Of a DNA stretch of 64,000 nt, positions 1 to 9,807 are shown piece after piece (the first letter of the stretch is position 1; the number at the start of each line of letters is the position of its first letter). Below the pieces are notes generated by a model. It was given only the letters and a program-made list of their open reading frames with translations, did no database searches and had not been told where the DNA came from. The stretch covers positions 6,902,573 through 6,966,572 of the forward strand of contig CM030934.1 in assembly GCA_018136815.1 (NCBI GenBank). The letters are read 5' to 3'. The position numbers were made by a program, and so were the translations under genes. Source of the stretch: Isochrysis galbana (Eukaryota; Haptophyta; Isochrysidales; Isochrysidaceae).

Positions 1-48
1 CAACCACGCTGTCGACCAACCCCGTCCCCGTCCGACACCATCGCACAC

Positions 49-2391
49 GTGACCGCGCACCGACCGGATAGCGTCGTGGATACCCTACCATCTGCCTACC
101 CAAGGCATTGCCTATATGTTCGAGACCTAGTGGTCTGCCGCTCCGGCGAGGCTACCGGCAAAGAAGGAGTTATCTTAGCCGACTCCGCTCTCACGGTCAA
201 CAATACACTCGCTGACACCGGAGCTGGCCCGTCGGTCGTGACCACTTCCCTCTTGTCCAGCCTACCCAAAGACGCATGCGTCGAGCGGCTGCCGCAAGCC
301 GTAGTGACACCGCTCCATGGCCCAGACGGCCTACCTCTTATCACGCGAGGCAAGGCTCGGATCGTTTTCTCCGTCGGTGGATTTCTCTTTCGTCATACGT
401 TCATGGTGATTGAAGGCAACCCGATGCTGCTGCTCGGGAACGACTTCTTAGCTACGCACGCCGCTTCGATTCAGCTCGCCTCCGACAGCACGGACGGCTC
501 TATCACCCTCGGTGCTCCATCCACGGTGGCTCCTCTTGAGGTTAATGGCAGTCCAAGCCCCGACGCTCCGCCGATCTTTCGCGTCTCGACGTCACCGATA
601 GCGGTGGTCCCTGTCAGCATGACTTGTGCACAGGTCTGTCCGACCTCCGCGAACCCAATCACGACTGACTTCTTCCGAGGGCCGCAGGCCACCAAAAACG
701 ACAACCAGCTAGTCACCGAGCCTCTCTTCAGCACGGCCGATGAGTTTGCCGCCAAAGCGCCGGCATCATGTGGCTCCGAGTACCTCCTATACACCCACGA
801 ACCTATCACGATCCCGGCCTATCATCGGGCAACGTTTCACGTCCGAATTCCGCTAGCTCTTCGAGAACACGAAGACTGCGCCATGCTCGTGGACCGACTC
901 CCTACGCGTGAAACGATCGATAGCTCTCCTCTCGTCATTCCCCAAGTAGAGAGGTCGAACTCCGACCACACCATCGCGGTTACGGTGGTCAACACTGACC
1001 CCAAACCTCTACACCTTCCGTCGTTCCATCCTGTAGCTTCGCTACAGGTTCGATTCAAAATTCACGCTGGAACATATCGCCGCGTCGGGGCCGTTAACTC
1101 GCCGGATGTGATTGAGTCGCTCGACGAGGACCAGCGTAAGCTCCTCGAGGCAGCCAAGATCGACCCCGAAGGCCGTCTCTCGATGCCCCAACGTGAACAA
1201 GTTCGTCGTCTACTGGCCCGACGTATCGCTGCTTTCGCAATTGACCCGACCAACCCGAATCACACTCACGTGATGGAGGTAGAGCTACCGCTCAACCCTG
1301 GAGCCGAAGCTCACCGCCACGCACCGTCTAGAGTTGGACGAGAGGGTGAGAAGATCATAGAGGACGAAGTTTGCAAGATGGAGTCCGCGGGCATCATTAG
1401 GAAATCAAATTCGTCGTGGGCCTCTCGAGTCGTGCTAGTCACTAAGAAGGATGGCTCCGTACGTTTCTGCGTAGATTATCGCGACGTCAACTCCAAGCTT
1501 CGTCTAGAGGACAGCCCTCTTCCCCTCACGGTAGAAGCCATCGACCGATTGTCGTCCGGCCAAGGCAACCTTGATTCTCTATTCCTTTGCACCCTGGACC
1601 TGGCATCTGGTTTCTGGGGTATACCGATCAAAGAGTCCGATAAACATATCACCGCGTTCACTACTCATCGCGGCAAGTACGAGTTCAATTACTTGCCTTT
1701 TGGTGTTCAATCCGGTCCCTCGTATATGTGCCGCCTCATGGACGCCGCTCTCGGTGGGCTGGCATGGGAGATTTGTATGCCATACTTGGATGATGTCGGC
1801 GCCTGGTCGACAGGCGTAGGTGACTCGCTGCAGGCCAGGGAAGAGTCGTCATTCCAACAAATGTTACACCGTCTTGATCTTGTCTTGGAACGTCTCATCT
1901 GGGCGGGCCTCACTTGCAAGATGTCGAAATGCGTTTTCTTTGCCACCTCGGCTGAATATCTCGGCCACGTTGTTTCGCGTGAAGGTCTTCGGATGGATCC
2001 CAAGAAAGTGGAAGCCGTCTCGAAAATCGACCCTACCCAAATCAACTCTATCGAAGCCGTCCGTTCTTTCCTTGGACTGTGCTCGTACTACCGCCGTTTT
2101 ATACGCCGTTTTGCGATCCGTGCAGCGCCGTTAACCGCTCTCACGCGGAAAGGGTGCGATGTCCCGGTCGAGTCGCAAACAGAAGCCTGTCGCCAGGCTA
2201 TCGAAGATCTCAAGCAAGCTATCTGTGAAGAACCCGTACTCGCACCTCCTCGAGACGACCGTCCTTTCCTCGTTAAGACCGACGGTGCTAGCAAGCTAGG
2301 CATCGCCGGCGTCCTTGCTCAGAAAGACGACGAAGGGAGAGAGCGCGTTGTTGCATACTACGGTCGTAGTTTGAGTCCGGCTGAGCGCTGA
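49..2391 (+). pseudogene. gypsy pol, N-terminal part: protease, reverse transcriptase, start of RNase H
   Basis: The 780-residue frame is open from the window edge. An aspartic protease motif DTGA lies near residue 57 and is followed by the LLGNDFL strand typical of retropepsins. The reverse transcriptase covers roughly residues 430-640: VRFCVDYRDVN, the YLPFGVQSGPS segment and the catalytic YLDDV box (near residue 585). The RNase H begins at VKTDGASKLGIAGVLAQ near residue 745. The frame then stops at TGA 2389-2391, in the middle of RNase H. The cause is a tandem copy of TGAGCGC at about 2383-2396, which shifts the frame. RNase H sequence continues in another frame straight afterwards. The true start is uncertain because the upstream part is outside the window. 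Confidence 0.92.
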
Positions 2392-2397
2392 GCGCCA

Positions 2398-4504
2398 TTG
2401 GACAGTTACTGAAATCGAACTTCTAGCAGCGCTAGAATCGATCCGAAATTGGAGGCCTTATCTATGGGGTCGCCACTTCACCCTCGTCGTAGACCATTCA
2501 GCTTTGCGCTGGCTTCACACGATGAAAGATCAAGTCACCGGTGGTCCAGCCTCGCGCCTCATGCGATGGGTCCTGAAGCTAGCCGAATATCGATTCGACG
2601 TCGTGCACAAACCTGGAGTCACTCACTGGGACGCCGACGGCTTATCCCGCCTAGTTGCTCTCGAGCCCGATCACGATCCTCTCCATCTCGAGGAGAGTGA
2701 CGTCCATTCTTTCGATTCTTCCGAAATTCACGACATAGTTGCCGCCGCGGTTACTTCATCCACCCTCACCGCTCGCCGCCAACAAGCAAACGATAGGCTC
2801 GCTCGTCAAGCATCGGAATCTTCGGAGTCGATTACCTCCTCGTATCTCGATGTGGGCGTGCCTCATGCCGACGAATTGCGTCAAGCGCTCTCTACCGACG
2901 AGTTCGCTAGCTCGATCATTTCTGAACTCGAGTCGATCCTTCCGAAAGCTTCCTCTTCGATCGACTCTAGCTCGTCGTCGAAGAAGAGGTCCCGATTCCT
3001 GCTTCGCGATGGCCTACTCTACTACCGCTCCTCAGAGGCGGAAGAGGCTCCTCTTCGTTTATACATTCCGGAGTCCCTTCGTGACACGTACCTCCGCGCC
3101 TACCATGACCACCTTGGTCACCCAGGTGCGACAAGGATGACTACCCTACTTCGTTCTCGAGTTTACTGGCCTGGCCTATCCGCCTCTGTATCGGAGTACG
3201 TTCGAGAGTGCCATGAATGCACTCTTGGCAAACCGTTACCGCGACCGCTCGCCCATCCATCCGGTCTTTCTATCGGATCCTATCCTTTCGACGTCGTCTA
3301 TTGCGATATTCTTTCGATGGCTCCCACCCACGATTTCGTATCCGGCCGCTCCGGTTTTGATAAGCTGATTGTTTTCGTCGATTCTCTCTCTCGTTGGATT
3401 GAAGCTGAGCCTTGCAACGGTAACCCCTCGTCCGCAAAATGTCTGGACGTCTTCATGCGTCTCATCGTATCTCGTTATGGAGTCCCTCGCCAACTTCGAA
3501 CCGACGCCGGCTCGAATCTTTGCTCTCGATTAGTTGACCTAATTCTCAAAGCGACTGGCACGGACTTGAGCACTACTGAAGCCTATCGCCACGAAGGCGT
3601 AGGGCTAGTGGAAAGAGCTCAACAAACTCTCCTCACGATGACTCGAGTCTCCAATGAAGGCGGCGCCCATTGGGTCGACCACCTTCCGTTTCTTCTCATG
3701 TCTATGCGAGCGACCGCCGGTCGCGTCGTACCCAAGTCACCCGCGGCTATCTTATTTGGTCGGGAGCTTCGTCTTCCAGCTCAACTTGCTGACCCTGCTC
3801 CTGTTCTCGAGTTGCTTCCATCTCGGCCTCCGTCCGATGCCGTCACTTACGCCACCGAGCTCAATAAGAAGCTTCTCGAGTCGTGGCGTTCCGCCCTCGA
3901 AAGTACTCAAGAAGCCCAACGCGAATCGATGCGCTCCGCCTCTCAAAAGTCTAAACTCGGTGTCACCTTCAAACCAGGAGACAGAGTTTGTCGTCGAATC
4001 CCTGGCCACGCCAACAAACTTCAATATCTCTACTCCGGTCCCTACCGAGTAGAAGAAGCCATCTCGGCCACTCGCTACCGTCTACGCGATCTCGAAAATC
4101 GTCAAGTCAAGGATGAAGTTCACATTTCCAATCTTCGTCCGTACTTCACCGTCACCGATTCGTCTCCGCTCGCTGAAGATGAGTACTTGGTCGAAGAGTT
4201 ACTCGATCGCAAGGGCGATGGAGTTTCATTCAAGTATCTCGTCAAGTGGCGCGGCTATCCTCGTTCTGAAGCTACTTGGGAGTCTCGAATTGAGTTGCTG
4301 CGGCGTTGTGCTGATCTAGTTGAGTCGTATGACGCCAATTTCGACAGCCGTCCGGTTCAACCTCAAGCTCTCTCCAATTCAAACTCCTCTTCAAGTCCAA
4401 GTTCAAGTTCCCAATCAAATCAAATACCACGTCCAATTCAAGAGCCCAAGCGTATTCCTCCTGATCTGCCTTCAAATCGTACCCGTTCTCGTTCACGATC
4501 GTAG
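2398..4504 (+). pseudogene. gypsy pol, C-terminal part: rest of RNase H, integrase, chromodomain
   Basis: RNase H sequence resumes directly after the 7-base duplication, and the first in-frame ATG of this frame is at 2504. The integrase zinc module shows H-H-C-C spacing (HLGHPGATR ... CHECTLGK, about 3115-3230). The catalytic core shows the three acidic positions in DVVYCDIL, RTDAGSN and HEGVGLVERA. A chromodomain follows at about 4185-4330 (DEYLVEELLDRKG ... LVKWRGYPRSEATWE), which in chromoviruses steers integration to marked chromatin. A Ser-rich tail ends at TAG 4502-4504. Without repair of the frameshift this segment would not be made as part of the polyprotein. Confidence 0.92.
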
Positions 4505-4761
4505 CGCTAAGTCGACCGGAAGTGGATGATTAGCGTCGCGTCAGCGCCTGACCCAGCGCAACTGCCCGAGCAAAACTCCTGTAAAAGGGAGAACGTGGTA
4601 GGACGTGACGTACGAAATCGGGGGCCGCCGCGCTAAGCTGCCGATTTTGTGCTCGCTTTGGATCCATGGGTTAATCCTCCTCCTCTAGGTCTCTCGTCTC
4701 GTATGGTTAAATGAACTCTCTTGGCTCGACATCGGGAGACGTCTCGATTTAAGTCGGGGGG

Positions 4762-5850
4762 TGTTGTATTCCTGCCCATCTGAAGGCTGTAGGCATGAAT
4801 ATTCGTGTAAGGTACGCGCTCACAATTACAATTGAACAGTTCCCCGTGTTACCACTGACGCACAAGACACACAGATTCGGATTCCCCATGGTCTCAAGTC
4901 CAGGTTCGCAGATTTTGGTCTCGAAATTTGCGATTCGAATTTTGTTTTTGCTGTTACTATAATTGTTGGCTCGTTTAAGGTAATAAACCGGCATGACTTC
5001 GACTTCTCGTTCTGCAGTCGCTCTGCGAGACTCTCTCTCTCTCTCTCTCTCTCTCCGTCCGCCTCTCCTCGGCCGACGGCAAGAAGATTCGTCCAAAACA
5101 TTCTCCGGTCCCAAGATATCTCGTGGGGGGTCTCTCCGCGCTCCGCGAGGGAAAGGACGCGATCTCGCTCCGAGATCGGCCTCGCGCCCTCCCACGCTGC
5201 CCCGCCGTGCCCTCGGTCCCTCGCACCCCCCGCGGCAGGTTCTTTCCCTCGGCGTGCCGTCCGTCGCCTCCGGCCGTTATATTAATCCCCCCCCCCGCGC
5301 GAGGTTCTCTTCTCCCCCGCGCGCGGTTCGTTTCCTCCGGCCGTCGTTGTCCCCCCCCTCGCTTCGATTCCTCTCGCGGTTCCTTCGATGATTGCCTCCA
5401 TCTCGTCCGTTCTTCTTCGCGATCCTCGCGGAGGGGGCACCGACGTTTAATGTTAGTTTCGTCGCGGTTTCGATGAAAGAAAGGAAGAACGAATGGCACG
5501 CGCCTCGCGTCTCGCGTCTTGTTTCGTCGCCCCTTGCTCGTCGCTTGTCTAGAAGGTCTCTCCGCACATCGCCTTCTCCCCCCGCGCGAGTTTGGATCTC
5601 TCCTCGACCCTCCGCGTTGGCTTCAGCGGACGAGTTCCACTTTAACGATAGTTCGAACCCTTCGGTGGCGTAGTTATGCGCTCTCTTTCCGTATATCTTC
5701 GCGCATGACGAGCGATCGCGACTTCAGCCTTCGCCGCGCGGGGAGGGGTTTGTTTATCGTATGATTCCGGAGTGTTTACGTTAGTTTTCTGAGCCCAAGG
5801 ACTTTGGTTTTTGGTTTCTTGTGAGTGATTTTTGTAGCAACTTCGTCGAG
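4762..5850 (+). repeat. probable 3' LTR region of the gypsy element (right border uncertain)
   Basis: Directly after the purine-rich GTCGGGGGG the sequence starts TGTTGTATTCC, a plausible LTR start. The stretch has no gene, contains a (CT)n run at 5031-5056 and C-rich tracts, and ends near a segment (about 5750-5800) that is recognisably related to 22785-22830. A gag-like leader follows from about 5850. The second LTR is outside the window, so the borders cannot be set by comparison. Confidence 0.5.
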
Positions 5851-6202
5851 TCCCACCGTGTTCCCAAGCGAGTCCCCCCGAGTTCCCGAGTCTATACCCC
5901 GAGTCAACGAGTCAATACAAGTCAAGCACGCGCCTGAGCCACCCCCAGTCGCCTGCCACCACCTCCCACAAGCCTCCTTTCGCACTTCCGCGCCCACCGT
6001 GCTCCGTGCGTGCGTCGTGCGTCGTGCGTCGATCACCATGCCCGTAGTCACCCCCGAGGAAAGCTCCATGAGCTCCCCACAAGAACCGCGTTCCGCGCTA
6101 GCTGCCGGCGCGCCCTCGCAGGCAATCTCCAAGAGTGAGATCAGCCTTGCTCTGACAGTTAGTACCGGGCTAGTGAGAGTAGTGGTACTAATGCTCAGTT
6201 AG
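5850..6202 (+). repeat. gag-like head, family A, copy 1
   Basis: A leader rich in GAGTCCC-like words is followed by a short reading frame starting at ATG 6038 (MPVVTPEESSMSS ... ALAAGAPSQAISKSE) and ending at 6202. About 220 bases (5938-6157) nearly match 14410-14625. A more diverged relative lies at 22790-23227. The placement right after an LTR-like region suggests this is the 5' leader and first codons of gag from a tandem or neighbouring gypsy copy that was truncated at about 6157. Gag function itself is not visible. Confidence 0.55.
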
Positions 6203-6207
6203 ATCAT

Positions 6208-6345
6208 TGATTTCCTAATGATGCCCGCGGACTCCATCTTCCATCTTGCAAACTTCGTCCTCTATGATCTTCTCACCCTCTCGTCCAACTCGAGACGGTG
6301 CGTGGCGGTGAGCTTCGGCTCCGGGGTTGAGCGGTACCTCTACCT
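6208..6345 (-). pseudogene. inverted gypsy reverse transcriptase fragment
   Basis: Read on the minus strand, this stretch closely matches positions 1275-1415 of the gypsy element (peptide PLNPGAEAHRHAPSRVG and onward), with small changes. It is about 140 bases long and lies between the truncated gag-like head and the NFACT-R gene. It is a broken fragment left by recombination. Confidence 0.9.
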
Positions 6346-6581
6346 TGGAGGCCGTGAGTGATGTTATCGTCCAGGGCCGTGTTTCAAAAAGGTAACCGCC
6401 GACTGATGTTGACGAAGAGCACAGGAAAGGCCGCGTTGTGCGTTGTGAATGGGTGGATCTGACGATCTGACCACACTGCCCAACATCCACTTATCTATGA
6501 AGCGGTAGCCTCTAACAGATAGAACGGAAGCTTCGCGGAAGTGGCTTGGGGCGTGGTGGCGCGCCGCCAGCTTGCGGCGCA

Positions 6582-7553
6582 ATGCGCGTGCTCCGCTCGA
6601 TGGCTCTGCCGCTGCTGCTCACGGTGGCGTGGCGGCCGCAGGCGCGGCAGCCGGCGGTTAGCGCGGGGCTGCTCGCCACTTCGCGCCTTCGCCTGGCGCA
6701 AACCCCACGCATGCTCGCGCCCGCTGCCGCCACAGTGCTGCCGGATTATGCAGGGCTTTGCTTGGAGGCTGATCGCCGGTTGCTCCGCCTCTCAAAGAAG
6801 CTGGCCAAGGCGGAGGAAAAGGCAGCAGCGTGCGAGGCGCGGCAAGCCGAGCTCCTTGCCTCGGACAACGCGTCGCTCGAAGAGCTCGAGCGGCTGCCTG
6901 CGTGTGACCAGCTGCGACAGCAGGCGGTGGGCCTCACTGCTGAGCGCAACCAGATGGTTGAGTTCGTTGAGGCGCTGCGCGCGTGTGAGCCGTGGGAGCA
7001 CGGGAAGCCCATCCCCGAGGCGCCCCCCGAGGCGGTGACGCTTGTGTCACGTGCAGTATCGCTTTCCATCAGCGACAAGCCGCCAGAGCGGCCACCGCCG
7101 CGGCCCAAGAAAACGAAGGGGCCGCGGCCGAGCACGTTGCCCCGCAAGCCGTACCGCGTGTGGTACAGCGGGGATACCGAGATTCGGGTGGGTCGAACGG
7201 CCGCCGACAACGACAAGCTCAGCCTAGAGCCCGAGTACCGGGACGATGCTGATTGGTGGATGCACGTTGCAGGCTGCCCTGGTTCTCACGTGGTGATTAG
7301 GGCGGAGACGCTTGCATCAAGCTCACATCTGCCTGATGATGTGGCCATGGATGCGGCTGTTCTCGCGGCAAACAATTCGCGCGCCGTGCTCAGCGGCAGA
7401 GTGGCCGTCAATCTCTGCCGCGCACGGCAGGTGAGTAAACCAGTCGGCGCGAAGCCAGGTCTGGTGAGACTGTCGGGTGATGTGACGACGATCAAAGTGG
7501 ATTGGCGCAAAGAGAGGTACCGTCTTGAAAGGCTCGGGCAGCAGGTGAGCTGA
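6582..7553 (+). CDS. NFACT-R (DUF814) domain protein with N-terminal targeting leader
   Basis: A 323-residue protein is encoded. I chose ATG 6582, the first ATG in the frame; the open frame extends 12 codons further upstream without ATG. The C-terminal half (about residues 185-315) is an NFACT-R domain: VWYSGDTEIRVGRTAADNDK, DWWMHVAGCPGSHVVIR, and GAKPGLVRLSGDVTTIKVD near the end. In family members such as NEMF/Rqc2 and bacterial RqcH, this domain binds tRNA or rRNA on stalled ribosomal subunits. Here the NFACT-N and coiled-coil parts of the long proteins are absent or reduced to a charged helical segment at about residues 60-140. The start MRVLRSMALPLLL is hydrophobic and could be a signal or bipartite plastid leader, so a role with organellar ribosomes is an inference. 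Only about 230 bases separate the gene from the retrotransposon debris upstream. Confidence 0.85.
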   Translation: MRVLRSMALPLLLTVAWRPQARQPAVSAGLLATSRLRLAQTPRMLAPAAATVLPDYAGLCLEADRRLLRLSKKLAKAEEKAAACEARQAELLASDNASLEELERLPACDQLRQQAVGLTAERNQMVEFVEALRACEPWEHGKPIPEAPPEAVTLVSRAVSLSISDKPPERPPPRPKKTKGPRPSTLPRKPYRVWYSGDTEIRVGRTAADNDKLSLEPEYRDDADWWMHVAGCPGSHVVIRAETLASSSHLPDDVAMDAAVLAANNSRAVLSGRVAVNLCRARQVSKPVGAKPGLVRLSGDVTTIKVDWRKERYRLERLGQQVS

Positions 7554-9300
7554 GATCGGCTTGTCAGTGTACTGCACGTTCAAGGAGTGTCCTCTTCATC
7601 GACGGGAACGTGATGAATGCTACTAGCCTGAATGTGATCGGTCGAGCTACGCTGCAGCTCGCTCGTTCCGCGTCCATACTCCGCACAACCCTTTGCAGTA
7701 CCACGATAATTGTAACTGCGCCAGTCATTTTATTCAGTGCGACCGTGACCCACATGCGGGTTCAAATTTTGAAAGGTTCAGGCTACGAGCCACTAGGGGA
7801 CTATCTCTCCTATGACAACTATCCGCCATAAGCTTCGCCCCCAATTTCTCACCCTTTTTCGCTTCTGCACCTTCATCCTTTATTTACCTTCATTCCCCTT
7901 CTCTAGCTACTTGCTGCATGCTGAAACATGAAATATGACATATACATATACTACTACATATATAACCTTTAATATTCTCGCCTCACACGGGGCACTGAGT
8001 CATGTCCTCGTAGCTACGCCCCTTCTCCTTCCTCACCCTCACTCCCCGCCTTGCGCCTTGCGGCAACTCCAACTCCAACTGCTCCAACTCCCCTCGTGCT
8101 CTACTATGGGGCTCGGGTCATGTGTCATGTGGGGGGTCCGAGCAGAGCGGGGTGCACCTGTCCTCAGCGGCATGTTCTCGTCTTCCTCCAGTGCTGATGA
8201 GTGACCTGTTTATCACAAGATTGTTGCAGGGGTTCGTCTTTGTTGTGTGTTACGGTGTTTATCGTATTGTGACAGTCACAGTGAACAGTGATATCGCGAT
8301 CGCGCGTCCGAGTGCGATCGGTTAGTGCGGATCGAGCGTCTCGTCGTTTTTATGCGAGCCTTTTGGCAAGACCAAGTGCTTTCGCTACGAGGCTGAAGTT
8401 CTCGCTTAGTTGTAGCCAGTAGCCAACCTTTTTCCTTTTTATATTATTATTATTATATATATACTTCCCCCTTTATATATACACTTTACTTATATATACA
8501 CTTTACTTTTATATATACTTTACTTATATTATTCATTGTTTCTACCGCTTCACTTTGGAATATTTCCTGAATCTTGTTCTTGACTTTTTCAATTTTACAT
8601 CCTTAGAAGTTAAAATTGTGTTTTGTGTTTTGTGTTTGACCGCCCTTTCAGGGGGGTTCACTCCAACACATGGGCCACACAAGCGGTATCGACCCAAACA
8701 AGCTACCTTCTTGACCTGGACTCTCGACCATTCCATCAGAGAGAGAGGAGCGGTACCAAATCCTGCGAAACTGCAGCGCTTGCGACTGAGGAGCCGATCC
8801 AGCGAGAACAAGTCTTGATCTTCTCAATATCGTGGAGGTCCCAAGTGGAAGCCGCTCTGGATGTTTCGATGCGGAGATGTACGCGTCGGCTGCGGAGCGG
8901 TTTCGGCGCGCGGCTCCGATCGACGCCTCTAGATGGCGGCGAGCTCGCGATCTTTTCCCTCGCAGCGTCCCACGGTGGAGGGGCCCAGAGCGTTCGCAGG
9001 CGATAGATAGGCTGGGCCCCGTGCGTCTGTACAAGACAACTCGTGCCCGCCGCGCGCCCCCACGCGCCGAGATTTTTGGCCGAAGGTGAAGTTTCCTCTC
9101 GCGCGCGATGCGGTCTAGATTCCTCTCGCCGCCGCACTGTCCGCCGTCGCCTCGCAGCCGCAATTACGTAACCGCGGGCCAAGAGATACGCAGACTGCGC
9201 CTCGGAAGGCGGATGCGACGGCGTGCGAGGGGGCCGCGTGGACCCAGGTGAAAACCTTACATCTTCGTGCTCCTATATCTTTTGAATACGAGGTGCTTCC
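7554..9300. other. intergenic: AT-rich tract, otherwise nothing recognisable
   Basis: No convincing coding sequence is visible. Positions 8430-8540 hold short tandem TATATA/CTTTACTT units. A TTTGACCGCCC word at 8634-8645 recurs at 32718, 32768 and (inverted) 36734, where it marks one end of a repeat family. Confidence 0.5.
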
Positions 9301-9304
9301 TCGC

Positions 9305-9807
9305 TCTCTTGTCGCTCACCCCGCTCCCTCTCTCCCTCTCTCTCTCTCCTCCCCGTTTCGCCCTGCCGCCCTTCTCTTTCCCTCGTCTCGATCCCTGGCG
9401 TTCCTCCCCCAATCTCCGACTTCTCTCACCTCTCGAGAGGGCGCCGAGGAAGCGCTCGCGTCCCGCTTCTCGACACGTCGACAGGCGGCATCCTTCACGT
9501 ATCTCCCTTCTCTTCCTGCTCTCCCTCGCACCCCCTCCCCACCCGGTGCGACCTTCCGGAAGCAAGCAAAAAGATCGGGGTTCCCTCCGCCACGCCAGCC
9601 CCAACTGTGAAGCAGGAACGCTCCCCCCAACCCGGCCCCCTACTTCTCTCTTCCCACGCTCTCTCTCTTACCTCACTCCCCCCCCCCCCCCTCCCTTTCC
9701 GTTCCCTCTGAACCTCCCTTCCACCAACCGACTGAGGAGAGCTCACCCTCCGCCTGCCGCCCCTCCTCTCTCTCTCTCCCTTCTCCCCCTCTCCCCTCCC
9801 CTCCCCA
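9305..9807 (+). promoter_or_regulatory. long pyrimidine tract upstream of the cyclase gene
   Basis: About 500 bases are dominated by C and T on the coding strand (repeated CTCTCT and CCCCTCC words), and the tract ends directly at ATG 9808. Similar pyrimidine-rich coding-strand tracts precede the TBC gene, the secreted-protein gene and psaE. It is probably 5' UTR or core promoter; the function is inferred. Confidence 0.4.

Larger units (their letters stand above)
1..4761 (+). mobile_element. Ty3/gypsy chromodomain retrotransposon, 3' part of internal region
   Basis: The window opens inside a gypsy-type element, so its 5' LTR and gag lie to the left. The order protease, reverse transcriptase, RNase H, integrase, chromodomain is seen directly and is the standard Ty3/gypsy chromovirus order. 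The two reading frames (49-2391 and 2504-4504) are parts of one polyprotein separated by a small duplication. The internal region ends near a purine-rich stretch at about 4750-4761, after which an LTR probably begins. Apart from the single break the coding region looks intact, so the insertion is probably recent. Confidence 0.93.

Noticed and set aside
7740-7775. GGTTCAAAT as a tRNA B-box
   Set aside because: No cloverleaf can be drawn around it.
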